Source: Prochilodus magdalenae (Eukaryota > Chordata > Actinopteri > Characiformes > Prochilodontidae). Taken from it: DNA of 64,000 nt. Below are positions 49,850 to 61,924 of this stretch, one piece after another. The notes under the pieces are model-generated. The model ran no database searches, was not told the origin of the DNA, and saw nothing but the letters and a program-made list of their open reading frames with translations. The DNA lies in the NCBI GenBank assembly GCA_024036415.1, contig JAMWET010003610.1, positions 1 through 64,000 of the forward strand, written 5' to 3'. A program made the position numbers and the translations under genes. Each line of letters opens with the position of its first letter. Position 1 is the first letter of the stretch.

Positions 49850-50685
49850 GCCAGAGCGGCCTACAACCCTTTCTGTTTGGCCTTGTTTCTTATATTAGGC
49901 TTTAAATGATCAAATTACTCCTTCATTTAAGCCTGCTTGCTGGTAATTGTGCTGCAGAAAACGCTGGTTACTGTTTGTCCATTGCAGAACGTGCACAGCC
50001 AGAGCCCTGTCACTTGGACTTTATAGTGCGCCTTGAAAACTCAAATTGACAACCTCCTAGCAAGCCCGGTGACAGCTGTGACATGTAATATTCGCCTCGT
50101 ATAAATGAGGATGTCTGCTACATTTTGTTTTTGACACAAGGGAGTGGAGACAATTACATGGATCAGTCATCCTGGATCAGGATTTCACCGAGGTCTCCAT
50201 TCAGCAGTCTTAAAGCCGCCCCACTTACGGCCAAACACTTTAATCAGCCAAATCCAGGACATTGTGTATTCAGGAGCAGTCTGAAACGTGACCGAGGATT
50301 CATAGATAAAAGCAATCAGTTAGGGACACAACTTTATATCTATCCGTGTCGAACGTGAGTGAGTCATATTCTGCTAAATCCCACACAAATACACGGGCTT
50401 AGGATAACTACCTGCCATATTAGATGAAAATGGTAAGTGCATTAAGTCCTAACATATCCAGGTGGGAGGGAATAATAGATCTGAAGCTTGGTGAGAATTC
50501 GTATTTGATTAGGTCTGTACCAAGGCCAGTAACGCATCAAATATCAAAGCTGAATTAACGTTAGTGGTAGAGTGAGTCATTGCTCGGACTAAGACAGCTC
50601 TGGACTAAGGCGGACCAGTTGTTTACAATTCACTTTGAGATCAATCTGTCTATTAAAGGACACTTGCCATTGGGCTTCCTCTTTA
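49850..50685. other. Single-copy DNA just outside the palindrome: nothing recognised
   Basis: No repeats or exons could be identified here. Confidence 0.4.
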
Positions 50686-50689
50686 GTTT

Positions 50690-50966
50690 TTGGGGGGCAC
50701 GGTGGCACAGAGGTTAGTGCTATTGTCTTACAGCAAAAAGGTGGGGGCCTGGTTTAATTCCTGGCTAGGACGTCTGGAGTCCTTTATGTGTGGAGACTGC
50801 ATGTTCACTCAGTGTAAATGTCTTGTGATGGACTGGTGACCTATCCAGAATGTTTCGTGCCCTCTGCACAAGTAGTGCTGGGATAGGCTTCAGCACCCCA
50901 CCAGTGGCCAAGAAGAATCGGTGTCTTGGAATATAAATGAATGAATGAATGAATGAATGAATGAAT
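50690..50966 (+). mobile_element. tRNA-derived SINE with (GAAT)n tail
   Basis: The head GGCACGGTGGCACAGAGGTT carries an A-box-like motif, and GGTTTAATTCC about 45 bp later is a decayed B box (GGTTCGATTCC). The body words (GACTGCATGTTC, GTGATGGACTGGTGACCTAT, CTGGGATAGGCTTCAGCACC) are those of a SINE family widespread in fish. It ends in a (GAAT)n tract at 50,938-50,965. This copy is old and has lost internal stretches. Confidence 0.88.
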
Positions 50967-51399
50967 TAAAATAAATGGTTTGATGCAGTAGACAAACATA
51001 ATTTACCTACTGCACAGTCCATACTGTATATGGAAGGCAGGCACTAAAAACAGCTTGTTCCAAAATGATTACAGTTGTGTTTCAAACATGCATCAACAGT
51101 GCTTTGGTCAGGGCTGGCCAGATATTTTATCAATTCCTCACCACTACAGTTTACTTACTGTCCCAAGCACTCAACAGATGAAACCTATTGCACACAACTC
51201 CGGACCCATCTGAATAATCTGGACACGGGAAATTAAATTCTAATGCTATCTGTTTACTGTAGTTTAGCTGTGTAACAGAATAATCTCCATACACACCACC
51301 AATTTGGGAAACGTGGCGATCAGCAGCTTTCTAACAGGAAGGTCACAAGCCCAAGTGTATGGGGCAGACACGTCAGACCCTTTCTTACCCACAGTGCTG

Positions 51400-52010
51400 G
51401 AGCACCACAACACTGAGGGGCCCTTGCTGTACTTTTGTACACTTTTGACTGTGTGGCCCTTTTGACTTTACCACCATGACACTGTCGTGATGGGCCTGAT
51501 GTATGCGAATGACAAGAAGGTCTATCTAAAGGAGGCGTATCTTAAGTATGGGGTGCCAGAAAAACCACCATTTCCTGAACATCTGCAAGACAAAGAATTT
51601 GCTAGTGAAGTTCAGCAAGAGATACCAGAGGAGCTACCATCCCATCAGGATCAACAGTGCCCCGGTGGAGAGAGCTGACAGTTTTCGATACCTTGTTGTC
51701 AACATTTTGCAGGATCTTGGAATGGTCCTGCCACATCAGTAACCTGGTGAAGAAGGTCTGCCAGTCTCTTAGATGCTTGAGAGATTTTAAACTGCCCTCC
51801 ATGGTGTTAAAGAACTTCTACACCTGCACCATCAGGAGCATACTGATGGGAGGCATCAGAGCACCAGGTATGATAGACAGGCCCTCCAGAGGTTTAATGT
51901 GATCAGAGGAACCCATCATCTGTATGGATCCCGCTGACTTGCAGTCCATCTACAGCAAGAGGCACTGAACCAAAGCCAAACCTAGCCAACGGGCTGTTAG
52001 AAACAAAAAA
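51400..52010 (+). pseudogene. LINE reverse transcriptase, C-terminal fragment
   Basis: A frameshifted relic of a non-LTR retrotransposon of the kind common in fish (L2/Rex-like; clade not certain). In order: PLLYTLFT before the catalytic box, a degenerated box (HHDTVVMGLM in place of an ADDTTVVGLI-type sequence), NHHFLNICKTKNLLVKFSK, then INSAPVERADSFRYL, SNLVKKVCQSLRCLRDFKLP, and KNFYTCTIRSILMGG. Those last words are highly typical of the thumb region. At least one frame change is needed near 51,560 and another near 51,720. The catalytic aspartate pair is lost, so it is inactive. Confidence 0.85.
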
Positions 52011-52985
52011 CAGCAGCAGCTCTATATTAGCCTCTACTAAAATTGCGACGCTCATACCAAGGAAAATATATGTTTTAATATATGACAGAAATGAAAAATA
52101 TATGTATAAAAAAATACATAGAAAAATATCTGTCATACTCCTTAAGAAAAACATGGAATATTTGAAATGTAGAACAGCCAAAAATGTTATTAGCCATTAA
52201 ATCATTATTAGTGTATCATTATTCAATAGTGTATAAACTACTAAAATCCCATATGGACACTAGCAGAACTTAACATTAGTTTTGACATTTACATTCTGAC
52301 ATGTACACACTGTATAATTCTGAACAGGCTAAAGCTACCTAGCCTTTAACCTAACTACACATGCAGGCAGAAGAACTCTTGCAAGTCTGTGGAGAATTCA
52401 AGGGAAAGTACGGTCAACCTGCTACACCACCTAACCACATTCTATTCATTTTAGTAGATAGCTGTTCATTTTAATTTCATCTCTCAGACGTAAAGTATAA
52501 TAACCATAACTGTAAACACAGGTCAACTGAACTGCCTGAACACCTATATTTTCAAAAATAAAATATTGATATTGACCATTATTTGAGGTGGTATGATATG
52601 TTATACTACTCCAAAGGTCTATTTTAGGCCGCTGTTTCCAAGCAGTCCACTACCATGCCAAGCCATGTTGAAACTGATGTGAAAGTTTGATGCCTTCTTT
52701 TACTATTCTGCTTTACTCCTCCTTCCTTTGTCCCTTGGACTTTCTGTCCCATGCCTCTGTCCCCTTCTATCCCTCCTTCTCCCTGCTGTCTATTCCTGTC
52801 CTGAGCCACAACCACAACAACCTGCGCATCCTCAGTACACGCTTTCATCACCCCCCCACTCTCTCTCTGCTCTCCTGTCCCGATTCAATAATAGATGACG
52901 CGAGAGGTCTTCTGATGGCAGGCTCTTTTCTCTAGCTCTCTGCCTGGTTACTGGGGAGAACATAGACAATTCGTCAGTGAGAGTG

Positions 52986-52988
52986 ACA

Positions 52989-53021
<33 letters not shown>
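52986..53021. repeat. (CA)n microsatellite
   Basis: About 17 CA units with one interruption. Confidence 0.95.
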
Positions 53022-53024
<3 letters not shown>

Positions 53025-53467
53025 TATGTACACTTAAATGTGCAATACTGCAGCAATATGTTGCCATGTTTCTTGCACAACATGCAAGACAAATTGTAAT
53101 CCTAATCTGTCCAAAAGGAAATCTATTGGGATTTGACATGGCCACCAGAACCCACGGGGTGTGTTGTTTACCCACTACTTTTAGGGTGAGGCCTTATAGA
53201 GCTTTATAGCATCAGGCCACTTAACAGTGATGATTTAAATAAAGCATTTGTTTGTCTATTTTGTCACTACATTATGCGAAATCTATCACGTGAGGTAATA
53301 TTAACAGTTGTGTACAGTTGATATGTTTTGTTGATATTTATTGTTGACTTATGTTAAGTTGTGTTTTATGGCAAAATATAATGCACAGTTCCTATTTATT
53401 TACTCTATTTATGTCCATCATTTTGGGAAAATACATAACATAACAGAACAGAATAATTAATCCATGC

Positions 53468-53665
53468 AACGAAACACCCACACTAGTGAACACACTAGGA
53501 GACACTGAGCACACATGTCCGGAGTGAAGGGCAGGCCTATTCACAGTGCCCAGGGAGCCTTGCTCAAGTGCACTTCAGTTGTGTCAGTACAGAAGATCAA
53601 ACTGGGGACCTTCCAGTCACAAGGCTGGTTCCTCAATCTCCAGCTCACAACTGCCCCTCTGTATT
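53468..53665. repeat. Dispersed fish repeat fragment
   Basis: The word order AGTGAACACACTAGGAGACAC, GAGCACACATGTCC, CAGTGCCCAGGGAGCCTTGC, TCAAGTGCACTTCAGT, GGGGACCTTCCAGTCACAAG is that of a very common interspersed repeat in many teleost genomes. Its class is not certain. A 68-codon open frame across it is not a gene. Confidence 0.65.
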
Positions 53666-53929
53666 ATTTGCCTCATACACAGGCCATCTTTCATGTTACA
53701 TTTACTATTCTAATAAGTTAAATTGCACAGTGGTGAGATATCCTATTTCCTCTGTATTGTTTACCTAAAACCTTTGAAAACATGTAGTTATTTTTGCCTA
53801 TTTCCTTGATTTTCCATGTTACACAAGTGGATTATCTTCTCAGAAATATCTATTTGGGTTTAATGGTTGTTTTGAATTGACTATGAATTCTCTTTCATAT
53901 CAGATACTACCTAAAAAAATGTGAGACAA

Positions 53930-54180
53930 CCGAAGAAAAGGATGAAGCTTAAAAATTGCCCTTTCACAGGATAATGATCCCAAACATACAAGTAAATCCA
54001 CCCAGGAATGGTACAAATGAAGCTAAAGGAATTTCCCGATCAAAGCCCAGATACTGATTACTATTGCAATGGGATTCACATGCAAGACATTCCCCAAACA
54101 TAGCACTGAGGAGTGGGCATAAATTCCTCAATGGGGCAATACCAGTTGGCGAAAAGTTATCAGAAAAATAATCATACAGT
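53930..54180 (+). pseudogene. Tc1-family transposase relic
   Basis: Decayed codons read DNDPKHTSKSTQEWYK around the second catalytic aspartate, then a blurred SPD region (CAAAGCCCAGATA), then EEWA.IPQWGN and a final RKVIRK. Multiple frameshifts and stops are present. It is old and fragmentary, without visible ends. Confidence 0.6.
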
Positions 54181-55109
54181 TTTGTTTGTTCTATCTTTGT
54201 AGCTTAATGCTGTTTACCTCTTATACCTCTTTCTTGCCTTGAAAAAGAAATGAAGACGAAGATGAAATAACAAAACATGCAAACAAACAATATTATTAAT
54301 AGTACACATGAATAAAGGACCTATTAAATTACACCTGAAAACTTGGTGAACCTGGGAGAAAATGATAGATAATGTGTTTTAGAACGCTGATACAAAGACG
54401 GAGTAGACTTCCTTATGCAATGCTTTAAATATGCCTCTCTTCACATAAACAGCACTGTATATAAAAACAAACGCTAAGCAACTCCCTCAATTGTGCAAAC
54501 TTTACACAAGAGCTAGAAATTACATTCAGACTGAAGGAGAAAGTTCATGCAGCGACAAGTCTAAATATATTCAGAACAAAAGACTCTGCAGAGGGAAATA
54601 GCTTCTGCAGGTCATCGTACATCATAAGCGGAGGACAGGTTCATTTTGCTGGACTTTGTGCTGACACACCAAATTATACAACAGTCCTGCTCCTGGTGGA
54701 CCACCTGATAGAGCAATGTGAATGCTATGCTCCCTCCATATTCACCTCACCTCATTCGTAATAGAAATATTCACTGGGCACGTGAAAAAAACCCCAGAGC
54801 TTTGATTTTACATTCAATCTGTTTGGACATGAACAAAACGTGTTACATCAATATAACTGCATTCTTTCCAGTTTCTTCTTTTTAAAAAAAAGGTTGACAG
54901 GCATTAACTAGCATCTTGGGTGATCTGATCATAAGTGGACAGTGCAGGTGTGAACAGGCTCTAATGCCTCTTGGAGACACAGCAAAACAATAAAGCCATC
55001 TTTGGGAGTGGTCAGGAAAGTTCTTGACTACACCTGTAGTGTGAACTACATAGCTTACCAATGCATCCCCAATAACATCAAATGAGTGTCTGTTCAATTG
55101 TCATTATAA

Positions 55110-55132
55110 CAATAATAATAATAATAATAATA
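55110..55132. repeat. (AAT)n microsatellite
   Basis: About 7.5 AAT units. Confidence 0.9.
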
Positions 55133-55456
55133 AAAAGCTCCATAATGCTAACTCCAACAAACTATAACAGCACCTACCAAGCTGGTAATATGAATACAAG
55201 CAACATAGCAGCATGGTAATGTACAGTTATGCATGTATAGTATTGACCAAAATGTAACTGTTGGCTGTTTTTGACTGATAGATTATTAATCAAGTCATTG
55301 ATTATTATTACCAAGGAAGCATTTCAATAAACAATCTTTTGGTAAGTCAAAAAAACAAAAAAAACCCAAAAACCTTTATTGTCCCAACATTTGTTTTTGT
55401 TCTTAATGACCACCTCCTTTTACACCCCTGGTAATGGCTTGTAGTGCTGCTTTTTG

Positions 55457-55769
55457 AGCCCTACTATACTATATAACACTATACCCTACTAGAGCCCTGC
55501 TATACTATATTACACTATACCCTACTAGAGCCCTACTATACTATATAACACTATACCCTACTAGAGCCCTACTATACTATATAACACTATACCTTACTAG
55601 AGCCCTACTATACTATATAACACTATACCCTACTAGAGCCCTACTATACTATATAACACTATACCCTACTAGAGCCCTACTATACTATATAACACTATAC
55701 CCTACTAGAGCCCTACTATACTATATAACACTATACCCTACTAGAGCCCTACTATACTATATAACACTG
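55457..55769. repeat. 36-bp minisatellite, nearly identical copies
   Basis: About 8.7 head-to-tail copies of a 36-bp unit made of AGCCCTACTATACTATATAA plus CACTATACCCTACTAG. Copies differ by only one or two bases (CTGC for CTAC once, TTAC for TTAG-type once), so the array is young. Confidence 0.95.
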
Positions 55770-56711
55770 ATATAACCGTGTCATAAACATGTCATAGCAG
55801 CTGTCATGCTACCATGAGTAGATTTAGTTCTGTAATGTAAATATAATGGTGTCAGGTTATTATCATCTGTAATGCCAGATGATTGATGACATGTTAGCTT
55901 ATTACATGCTAATTGTTGCTAAATGCTGTTTAGTCAGTCATCAAGCAATATTACCTCTGTCATGTTAATGACTGGTAACAGTAACCGGACATTGTTATTG
56001 CTGTTTCTGTACATAGTTTACACACATTGCCAGTTCTTATGTTTAAGGATCATCCTACCTAATAAGGTGAATGCACATGAATGGAGAATTGCGGCATGTG
56101 GCTCTTTGCTCCTCCTCTTTGAAGAAAATGGCCTTTATGCCATCACTCATGCCCTCAGAGAGTGAGATAAAAAACCTGCAGAGAGAGGGCTTCTCAAAAA
56201 AAGAGTGATTTAGTGGAAATGCAAAGTACCCACTTTAATCTTTCGCAAGATGTGCTGGCGTGTGAATGATGCAGTGCCGCACTTTTCGGATCTCATGTAG
56301 AGAGCTGAATGTCAGAGTGTTAAAATCTGTGCTGGAGAGAGTGCTTAAGAGCGCCCAAGAGATTACCTATTGTCATACAAATAAAGCTATTTTTTCAAAA
56401 CACAAACAAAAAGTTTCACTGCACTAATGAGAAAAAGCATGTTTGTGGTCAATACATTCATTTAGGGATGGATATGAAATCAGCCTACAGTCAAATTTTT
56501 AGTATGCAATTTCTGGGTATTTACTGACATAATATTTTGGATAAAAACAAACAAATAATTGTACAACACATGTTTTATTTCTTTTTATTTTTAAACAGGT
56601 GCCATGTTGAACAATATAAGATTTTCTATTCACATTTCAACTTGTAACCAGTAACCACACTAAACATCAAAACCAGTTATGATATGATAAATTCCGTGCA
56701 TATATCAGTCT

Positions 56712-57103
56712 TAAAGGAGCAACATGTATGGTGTGTTGCTTAAAACATTCTAGAATCAACTATAGTTATTAACAGAATGTTAAGATTTTTTTGAACATTT
56801 GATGCTATTTTAAAGATGCCTAAGCATTGTGTTGGAAAGATATCCACTGAAGTTAGCATGCTAACCAGCTAGTCCCTGCCTGTCTGGTAATATTACTTTG
56901 TACTTAAAGAGGTGCTGGTGAGTCTCATTAGTGTTAAATCCACTTTTAGTCTCTACATGAGTAGAAATATTGGTGTAGCTTTCAAGTGCTAATTAATGGG
57001 ATGCAGTTTGGTAAATAAACAGGGGGACAACTGAAAAGAGAGGAGGAGAGACTGTGTGAAGTTTGCCAGATGAATTTGACAAATTACATATTGCTCCTTT
57101 AAA
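56712..57103. mobile_element. MITE with ~18-bp inverted ends (GTTAGCATGCTAACC family)
   Basis: The left end TTAAAGGAGCAACATGTA (56,713 on) matches the inverted right end TACATATTGCTCCTTTAA (near 57,086-57,103) at 17 of 18 positions. The ~390-bp body has no coding frame and contains AGTTAGCATGCTAACCAGCT, shared with the intronic copies at 16.2 and 33.4 kb. It is a non-autonomous element; the superfamily is unclear. Confidence 0.78.
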
Positions 57104-57477
57104 AGTCCATTAACAACAAACACTTGTCAATAAATAGAGGCCATGTAAAAATAATGTAATTTAAAAATTAATTATAACTGTTATTACATAACACCATGTT
57201 TAATTATATGAGGGAAAAACACATGACATTTAAGAACCTGTATGGGCATTGCTAGCAGCTAATGAAACACAACTGCTAAAAGACAAATAATTTATTTCCA
57301 GTAACTATAAAATGAAAAGGATTTAAGAGAACCCAAAAATCCAGGGATACTGGATACTTCAGACTCAGGCAACTCACACGCCTGTATAGACCAGTATACA
57401 TCTTAACAGTGAGGTGGTCTACAATGCCAGTCCTGCTTTTAGAGATCTTACCTGAGTGCTGCTATAGACCATTTGAT

Positions 57478-57491
57478 CCAGAAGGGGGCGC
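57478..57491 (+). promoter_or_regulatory. CTCF-like site
   Basis: CCAGAAGGGGGCGC matches the CTCF core CCASYAGRKGGCRS at 13 of 14 positions (A for Y at the fifth). It stands out in otherwise AT-rich DNA. Binding is inference. Confidence 0.4.
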
Positions 57492-58130
57492 TGCTGAGCC
57501 AGTACTTGAATTGATGCAGAGTGCCTGCTGGGTGCCCCAGCTAATCACACAGGGTTCGATTACGCCCCCTTTTCCTTATCCCCTTCTCCTCTCGTTCATT
57601 AAAACCCTGTTCTACCCTCCTTACATGGCTGTGAACGGCTGGTGAAGGCCCCCCCACAAATCAATAGAACCATCATGGAAAGAAAATCAGCACTGCCTCT
57701 GAGCTAGCTCTGCTTTCACACTCACACAAAAAAGCAGCTCTGGGTGAAATGGCCTATTCAGTCTGCGTCATACGGAAAGAAGTCAGAGTTAAAGCAGTTT
57801 TTCTGCGGCATGGACTGGATAATCACATCCTCGCAGTTGAAGGAGTTTTCACAATGCCCATTCTCTTGGTGGTGTTGTATAGCTGCCTTGTGGTGGCTTA
57901 CTGAATACTAACACAGGGAAATCTTTCAGAGTACAACTGTATTATAAACATTTTATTTCTGATTATAGTTTTACCAAAACATATTTAATAATTCATTTAT
58001 TTATCATATACAATTAAATATGCTGTTTCAGTTATTCTGCTTTGTTACAACATTTGGTTATACCATTCCTAATAGCCTTCTGTGAATCTGCTGCTACTGT
58101 TCTATGTTTTATATGTTGCATAATATGCAG

Positions 58131-58322
58131 GTCTGTGATTGGCCATACAGCAACTCCACTCTGTATGGAAGTCACTTAGACACTACCTGGGAAATGTTTG
58201 GAGCATTCCCATCTGATGTGACCTGGAAGTACATCTGTCCAGATCTGCCCAGCACTCTTTACTTTGCTTGTGTTTGCTTCATTGATATTGTACAAGCTTT
58301 GTTAAACTATGTGAAACTCTGA
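58131..58322 (+). other. Possible orphan exon with weak RAMP-like pattern
   Basis: After an ATATGCAG acceptor-like site, an open frame reads VCDWPYSNSTLYG, HLDTTWEMFGAFPSD and KYICPDLPS, then a hydrophobic stretch, and stops at 58,322. Receptor activity-modifying proteins carry CDW, a CTW.M segment, a G.FWPN segment and Y...CP in this order, so there is a faint resemblance. The spacing is shorter, however, and two of the conserved cysteines are missing. No flanking exons were found. It may be chance or a relic. Confidence 0.15.
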
Positions 58323-58861
58323 ATTCCTACAGGAAGTAGAGAACAAGCAGCGTTTTCTTGTCTTTACCTTCTCAGGTAGGCGATGTTGTATACAACATTA
58401 AAGGACGTTATAGATACGAGAGTAAATCTTTGGACTCCTGCATGCTGAAGGTTTTTATATTTCCCGGAAAGCTAGATCCACTGAGGGCTTTGGAGACTTC
58501 ATAAAGGAAATATATGATGATAAATCCAACACTGACACGGTTATTGTTGTTGGTGGCACTGTTAACTATCCACTGATGCCTTTGGTTCAGCCAGTCGACC
58601 ACTTAGACGCTGTGCTTTTGGCCTGTCGACCAATCAGTGACTGTGTTCTTGTCATGGTCATCATGGTCTGACCCTAGATCATGATCGTAAAAGCCTTTAA
58701 AAAGGAATTTAATCAAATTTTCTCCAAATTTCTGCATTGTTCAGTTGTTGAGAAGACGTTTTTGCATGCAGTGTTGATAAAGGTAAAATATTTTGGGGAC
58801 TATTGCAGCTTTGAGACCCCTGGATGTACCTCTTCATGAATAGATTTTAAAAAGTACATTT

Positions 58862-59310
58862 AAGCACATGGCCAAAAGTATGTAGAAATCCTTCCTCATG
58901 ATTGACTTATACACATATTATACACATATTATACACATATTGTGTATAACCAGGTGTATAACCTCAAGCACATAGCCAATCTCCACAGACAAACGCTGGC
59001 AGTGGAATAAGCTTAGTCGTTAACTAAACTGTGGTACTATCATAAGTCAGTTTGAGAAATGGCTTCCCTATTAGATCTGCCCCAGCCAACTATAAGTGCT
59101 ATTGAAGTGCAATGCAAGCATCTAGAATGAACTACACAGAGTGGAGCTGCCAAGTGCTGAAGCACACAGCGTGTAAAAATAGTGCATCCTCTGTTGCATC
59201 ACTCACTAACAGTGCCTAACTGTTTATAGAAGCAACATCAGCACAAGAACTATGCAAAAGACTTTCCATGTCCAAGTACCAGCATACAAGCCTAAACCTT
59301 GACCCCTAAA
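58862..59310 (+). pseudogene. Decayed Tc1-like element with transposase relic
   Basis: It starts with the end sequence AGCACATGGCCAAAAGTATG, typical of a fish Tc1 family. The following DNA keeps the order of that family's coding region at the nucleotide level: CACAGACAAACGCTGGCAGT, AAGTCAGTTTGAGAAATGGC, TTAGATCTGCCCCAGCCAAC, AGTGCTGAAGCACACAGCGT, CTGTTGCATCACTCACTAAC, and GCACAAGAACTATGCAAAAG. Only the DNA-binding half remains, with no usable frame. A small direct triplication of TATACACATAT (58,909-58,941) lies inside. Confidence 0.8.
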
Positions 59311-59674
59311 GTCACAGGAGCTGTAACAAAGCATTTTGGACAGTGGATGAATACAAATGTGCAGTGAGCAAAATTGGGAAAACTGAGATATGTAAAGGAG
59401 GCATATAAATCTATTCCGCAAGCCCTCCAAAATAAAAGAATGAATAATAGGTCCCTTTTACGGCCTTCGGTCTGGCCTACCAACAAGATGGCTAGCCTAT
59501 GTATCCTATTCAAAAAGTATGGCACATGTTGTATTGAATTTCATTTTATATTTTTTGCAACATATAAAACTCAGATAAGCAGTAAATCATAGTTGTTCAC
59601 TGAAATATGCAGTAATGCTATACTTAATTTAGCATTTGTGGAAGAAGTAATTTGAGGAGTACGTTAGTGTTTGA

Positions 59675-60121
59675 ATATGCCTTTATATATGCCTTTATAT
59701 ATGCCTTTATATGCCTTTATATATGCCTTTATATATGCCTTTATATGCCTTTAAATATGCCTTTATATATGCCTTTATGTGCCTTTATATATGCCTTTAA
59801 ATGCCTTTATATGCCTTTATATATGCCTTTATATGCCTTTAAATATGCCTTTATATGCCCCTATATATGCCTTTATATATGCCTTTATATGCCTTTATAT
59901 ATGCCTTTGTATATGCCTTTAAATGCCTTTATATGCCTTTATATATGCCTTTATATGCCTTTATATATGCCTTTATATATGCCTTTATATGCCTTTAAAT
60001 ATGCCTTTATATATGCCTTTAAATGCCTTTATATGCCTTTATATATGCCTTTATATGCCTTTATATATGCCTTTATATGCCTTTATATATGCCTTTATAT
60101 ATGCCTTTATATGCCTTTATG
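59675..60121. repeat. ATGCCTTTATAT-type minisatellite, 450 bp
   Basis: Alternating units of 10 bp (ATGCCTTTAT) and 12 bp (ATATGCCTTTAT), with rare GTGCC, CCCCT and AAAT variants. It keeps two overlapping open frames (169 and 132 codons) that encode only repeats of the AFIYAF and CLYMPL type. Base bias and unit structure explain these frames, so no gene is called. Confidence 0.95.
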
Positions 60122-60739
60122 GCCTTACAGTTCTTGGAGTTTCAATGTTAGTAACTATTAACATTTCATTATGTACATGTTATACATTAGTGAATGGTGT
60201 TATTGTGTGCTGGTTTCATGAAGGAGAGGTTAGATATACCTTATTCCTCGTTACAGCAGAAAAACAGAGACTCTGTACTTGCTTCACTTCCAGTCAATGT
60301 CTTCTTATAATGTCACTGTGACATCCAACAACTGTACTAAACATGGCACTTTAGGTCTGTACCGTGTAACCCAAAACTTTCTCCATGCGCTTATTGTACA
60401 AAAAGAACTCCACTGGGCAAATCAGAACTGAGAAGCTGCACAGCTGAAAAGACTTCAGAGGTTGGCTCTGTCTCTTCATGCTTTCCAATTGTTCCAGGTT
60501 CAGTGAGTTTTGGACATTTTTCACTCCAAGAAAAACAATTTCTGAAAAGCTTAGCCCAAATCCTTCATCTGGTGAGCTGAAGGGCTGGAAGGCAGTGACC
60601 AGTGAACAAAACTTTATTAGGCTGACCTCTCTTTCTCTTCTTACGCACACATTCACACTTAGATGCACACAGTCTCACACAGCTACACCAATACCCTCCA
60701 TACAGAGTCCAATTATGAGGTAGAAGCACCCCACCAAGA

Positions 60740-60795
60740 CGGAGAGAGAGATAGAGATAGAGAGGGATAAAGTGGGGGAGAGAGAGCGTGAGATA
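60740..60795. repeat. (GA)n-rich low-complexity tract
   Basis: GAGAGAGAGATAGAGATAGA and similar purine runs. Confidence 0.8.
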
Positions 60796-60799
60796 TTGT

Positions 60800-61920
60800 T
60801 TCCGTCTAAGGTCGTGATTACATTCCATTCACATGTGAGCTCTCCTGGAAAAGCCCCACGGTTAGGAGAACTATAGCTTGAAAGCTAATTTTAACAAGCG
60901 AAGGCGTGAGAAAGGGAAGAAGCAGAAAGTGGCAGGAGCGCAAAATCTCCTCCATCAGCACCTCCATCGTTACATTTCTCTCACCTACACATGAAAGACG
61001 AGCAAAACGGTAAGAAAAGAAAAACCTAATGCACCGACAACCACTTATTCACCGGTGCTAAAAGCATGGCTTCATTGTAACCATTGACTCAGCATCATTT
61101 AGGAGCAATGTCAGACCCATTTGAACCTGCTAAAAGGAAAAAACAGTACTGAGGGAGCATTGGATAAACATGTGAACACGAAACTGACATTTACAAACCT
61201 CTGAGTTAGCTCACCCACACTGTGTGGCATGAAACGAAGGGAAAAAAGCATGATTGTTTGCTTTGGAGACAAAGAGCCGTGTGGTAACAAAAGAACTAGC
61301 CTTCACAAACCCAAGGTGAGAAAGAATGCAAGGACGGCGGACGGTGTGGGTGAGGAGAGGTGGGAGGACTGAAGATCCACTCTGCTTTCCACATGTCCCA
61401 TTGTGAAATCTGTTTAAGTTGAAGACTGATTAGAGGATCAAGTGCTCATGAGGGGTTCTCCTCTCCCAGGGGACACTTAGAGCGGTGGACAGAGGACAGT
61501 TTGGCAGGGCTGGCTGATAACTGTGGATTATTCATTGCATTTTTCACTGCAGTAGTTTGTGATAGATCATAAATAACAAGTCCATCAGTTAATGGTTGGC
61601 GTGCAATCCACAAACAGCTCATGAAGTTTAACAGCAGTTCCCAGCTCTGAAGACACAAGAAGAGCACGCTCTAAATCTCATGTGCCGTCCATAGCCAAGG
61701 GACAGACACAGCTCAGGGGTTATATTACAACATGCTAACTCTAGAAGCTTCTATTATCTGGTTAGTCGACTTTGGTTTTAACTCCAGAAAAACTCCAGTG
61801 AAAAGCATCCACACTCCACAGGGGGACAATTGAGAGAGTCCTGATTGGCTGCATCAGTGTCTGATACAGGAACTCCACTTATAACACAGAACCATACGGT
61901 TCAGATGGTCTGAGACTCAC
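60800..61920. other. No feature recognised
   Basis: Mixed-composition DNA with no exon, repeat or RNA gene that I can support. Confidence 0.4.
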
Positions 61921-61924
61921 TACC

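Noticed and set aside
52624..53175. Frames around the CA microsatellite giving Val-Cys-Val-Cys repeats
   Set aside because: They are translation of a dinucleotide repeat only.
57409..57645. 78-codon frame over the CTCF-like site
   Set aside because: It has no family resemblance and no splice context; its composition is that of ordinary noncoding DNA.
59652..60321. Overlapping 169- and 132-codon frames
   Set aside because: They are created by the ATGCCTTTATAT tandem array; the peptides are simple repeats with no domain.
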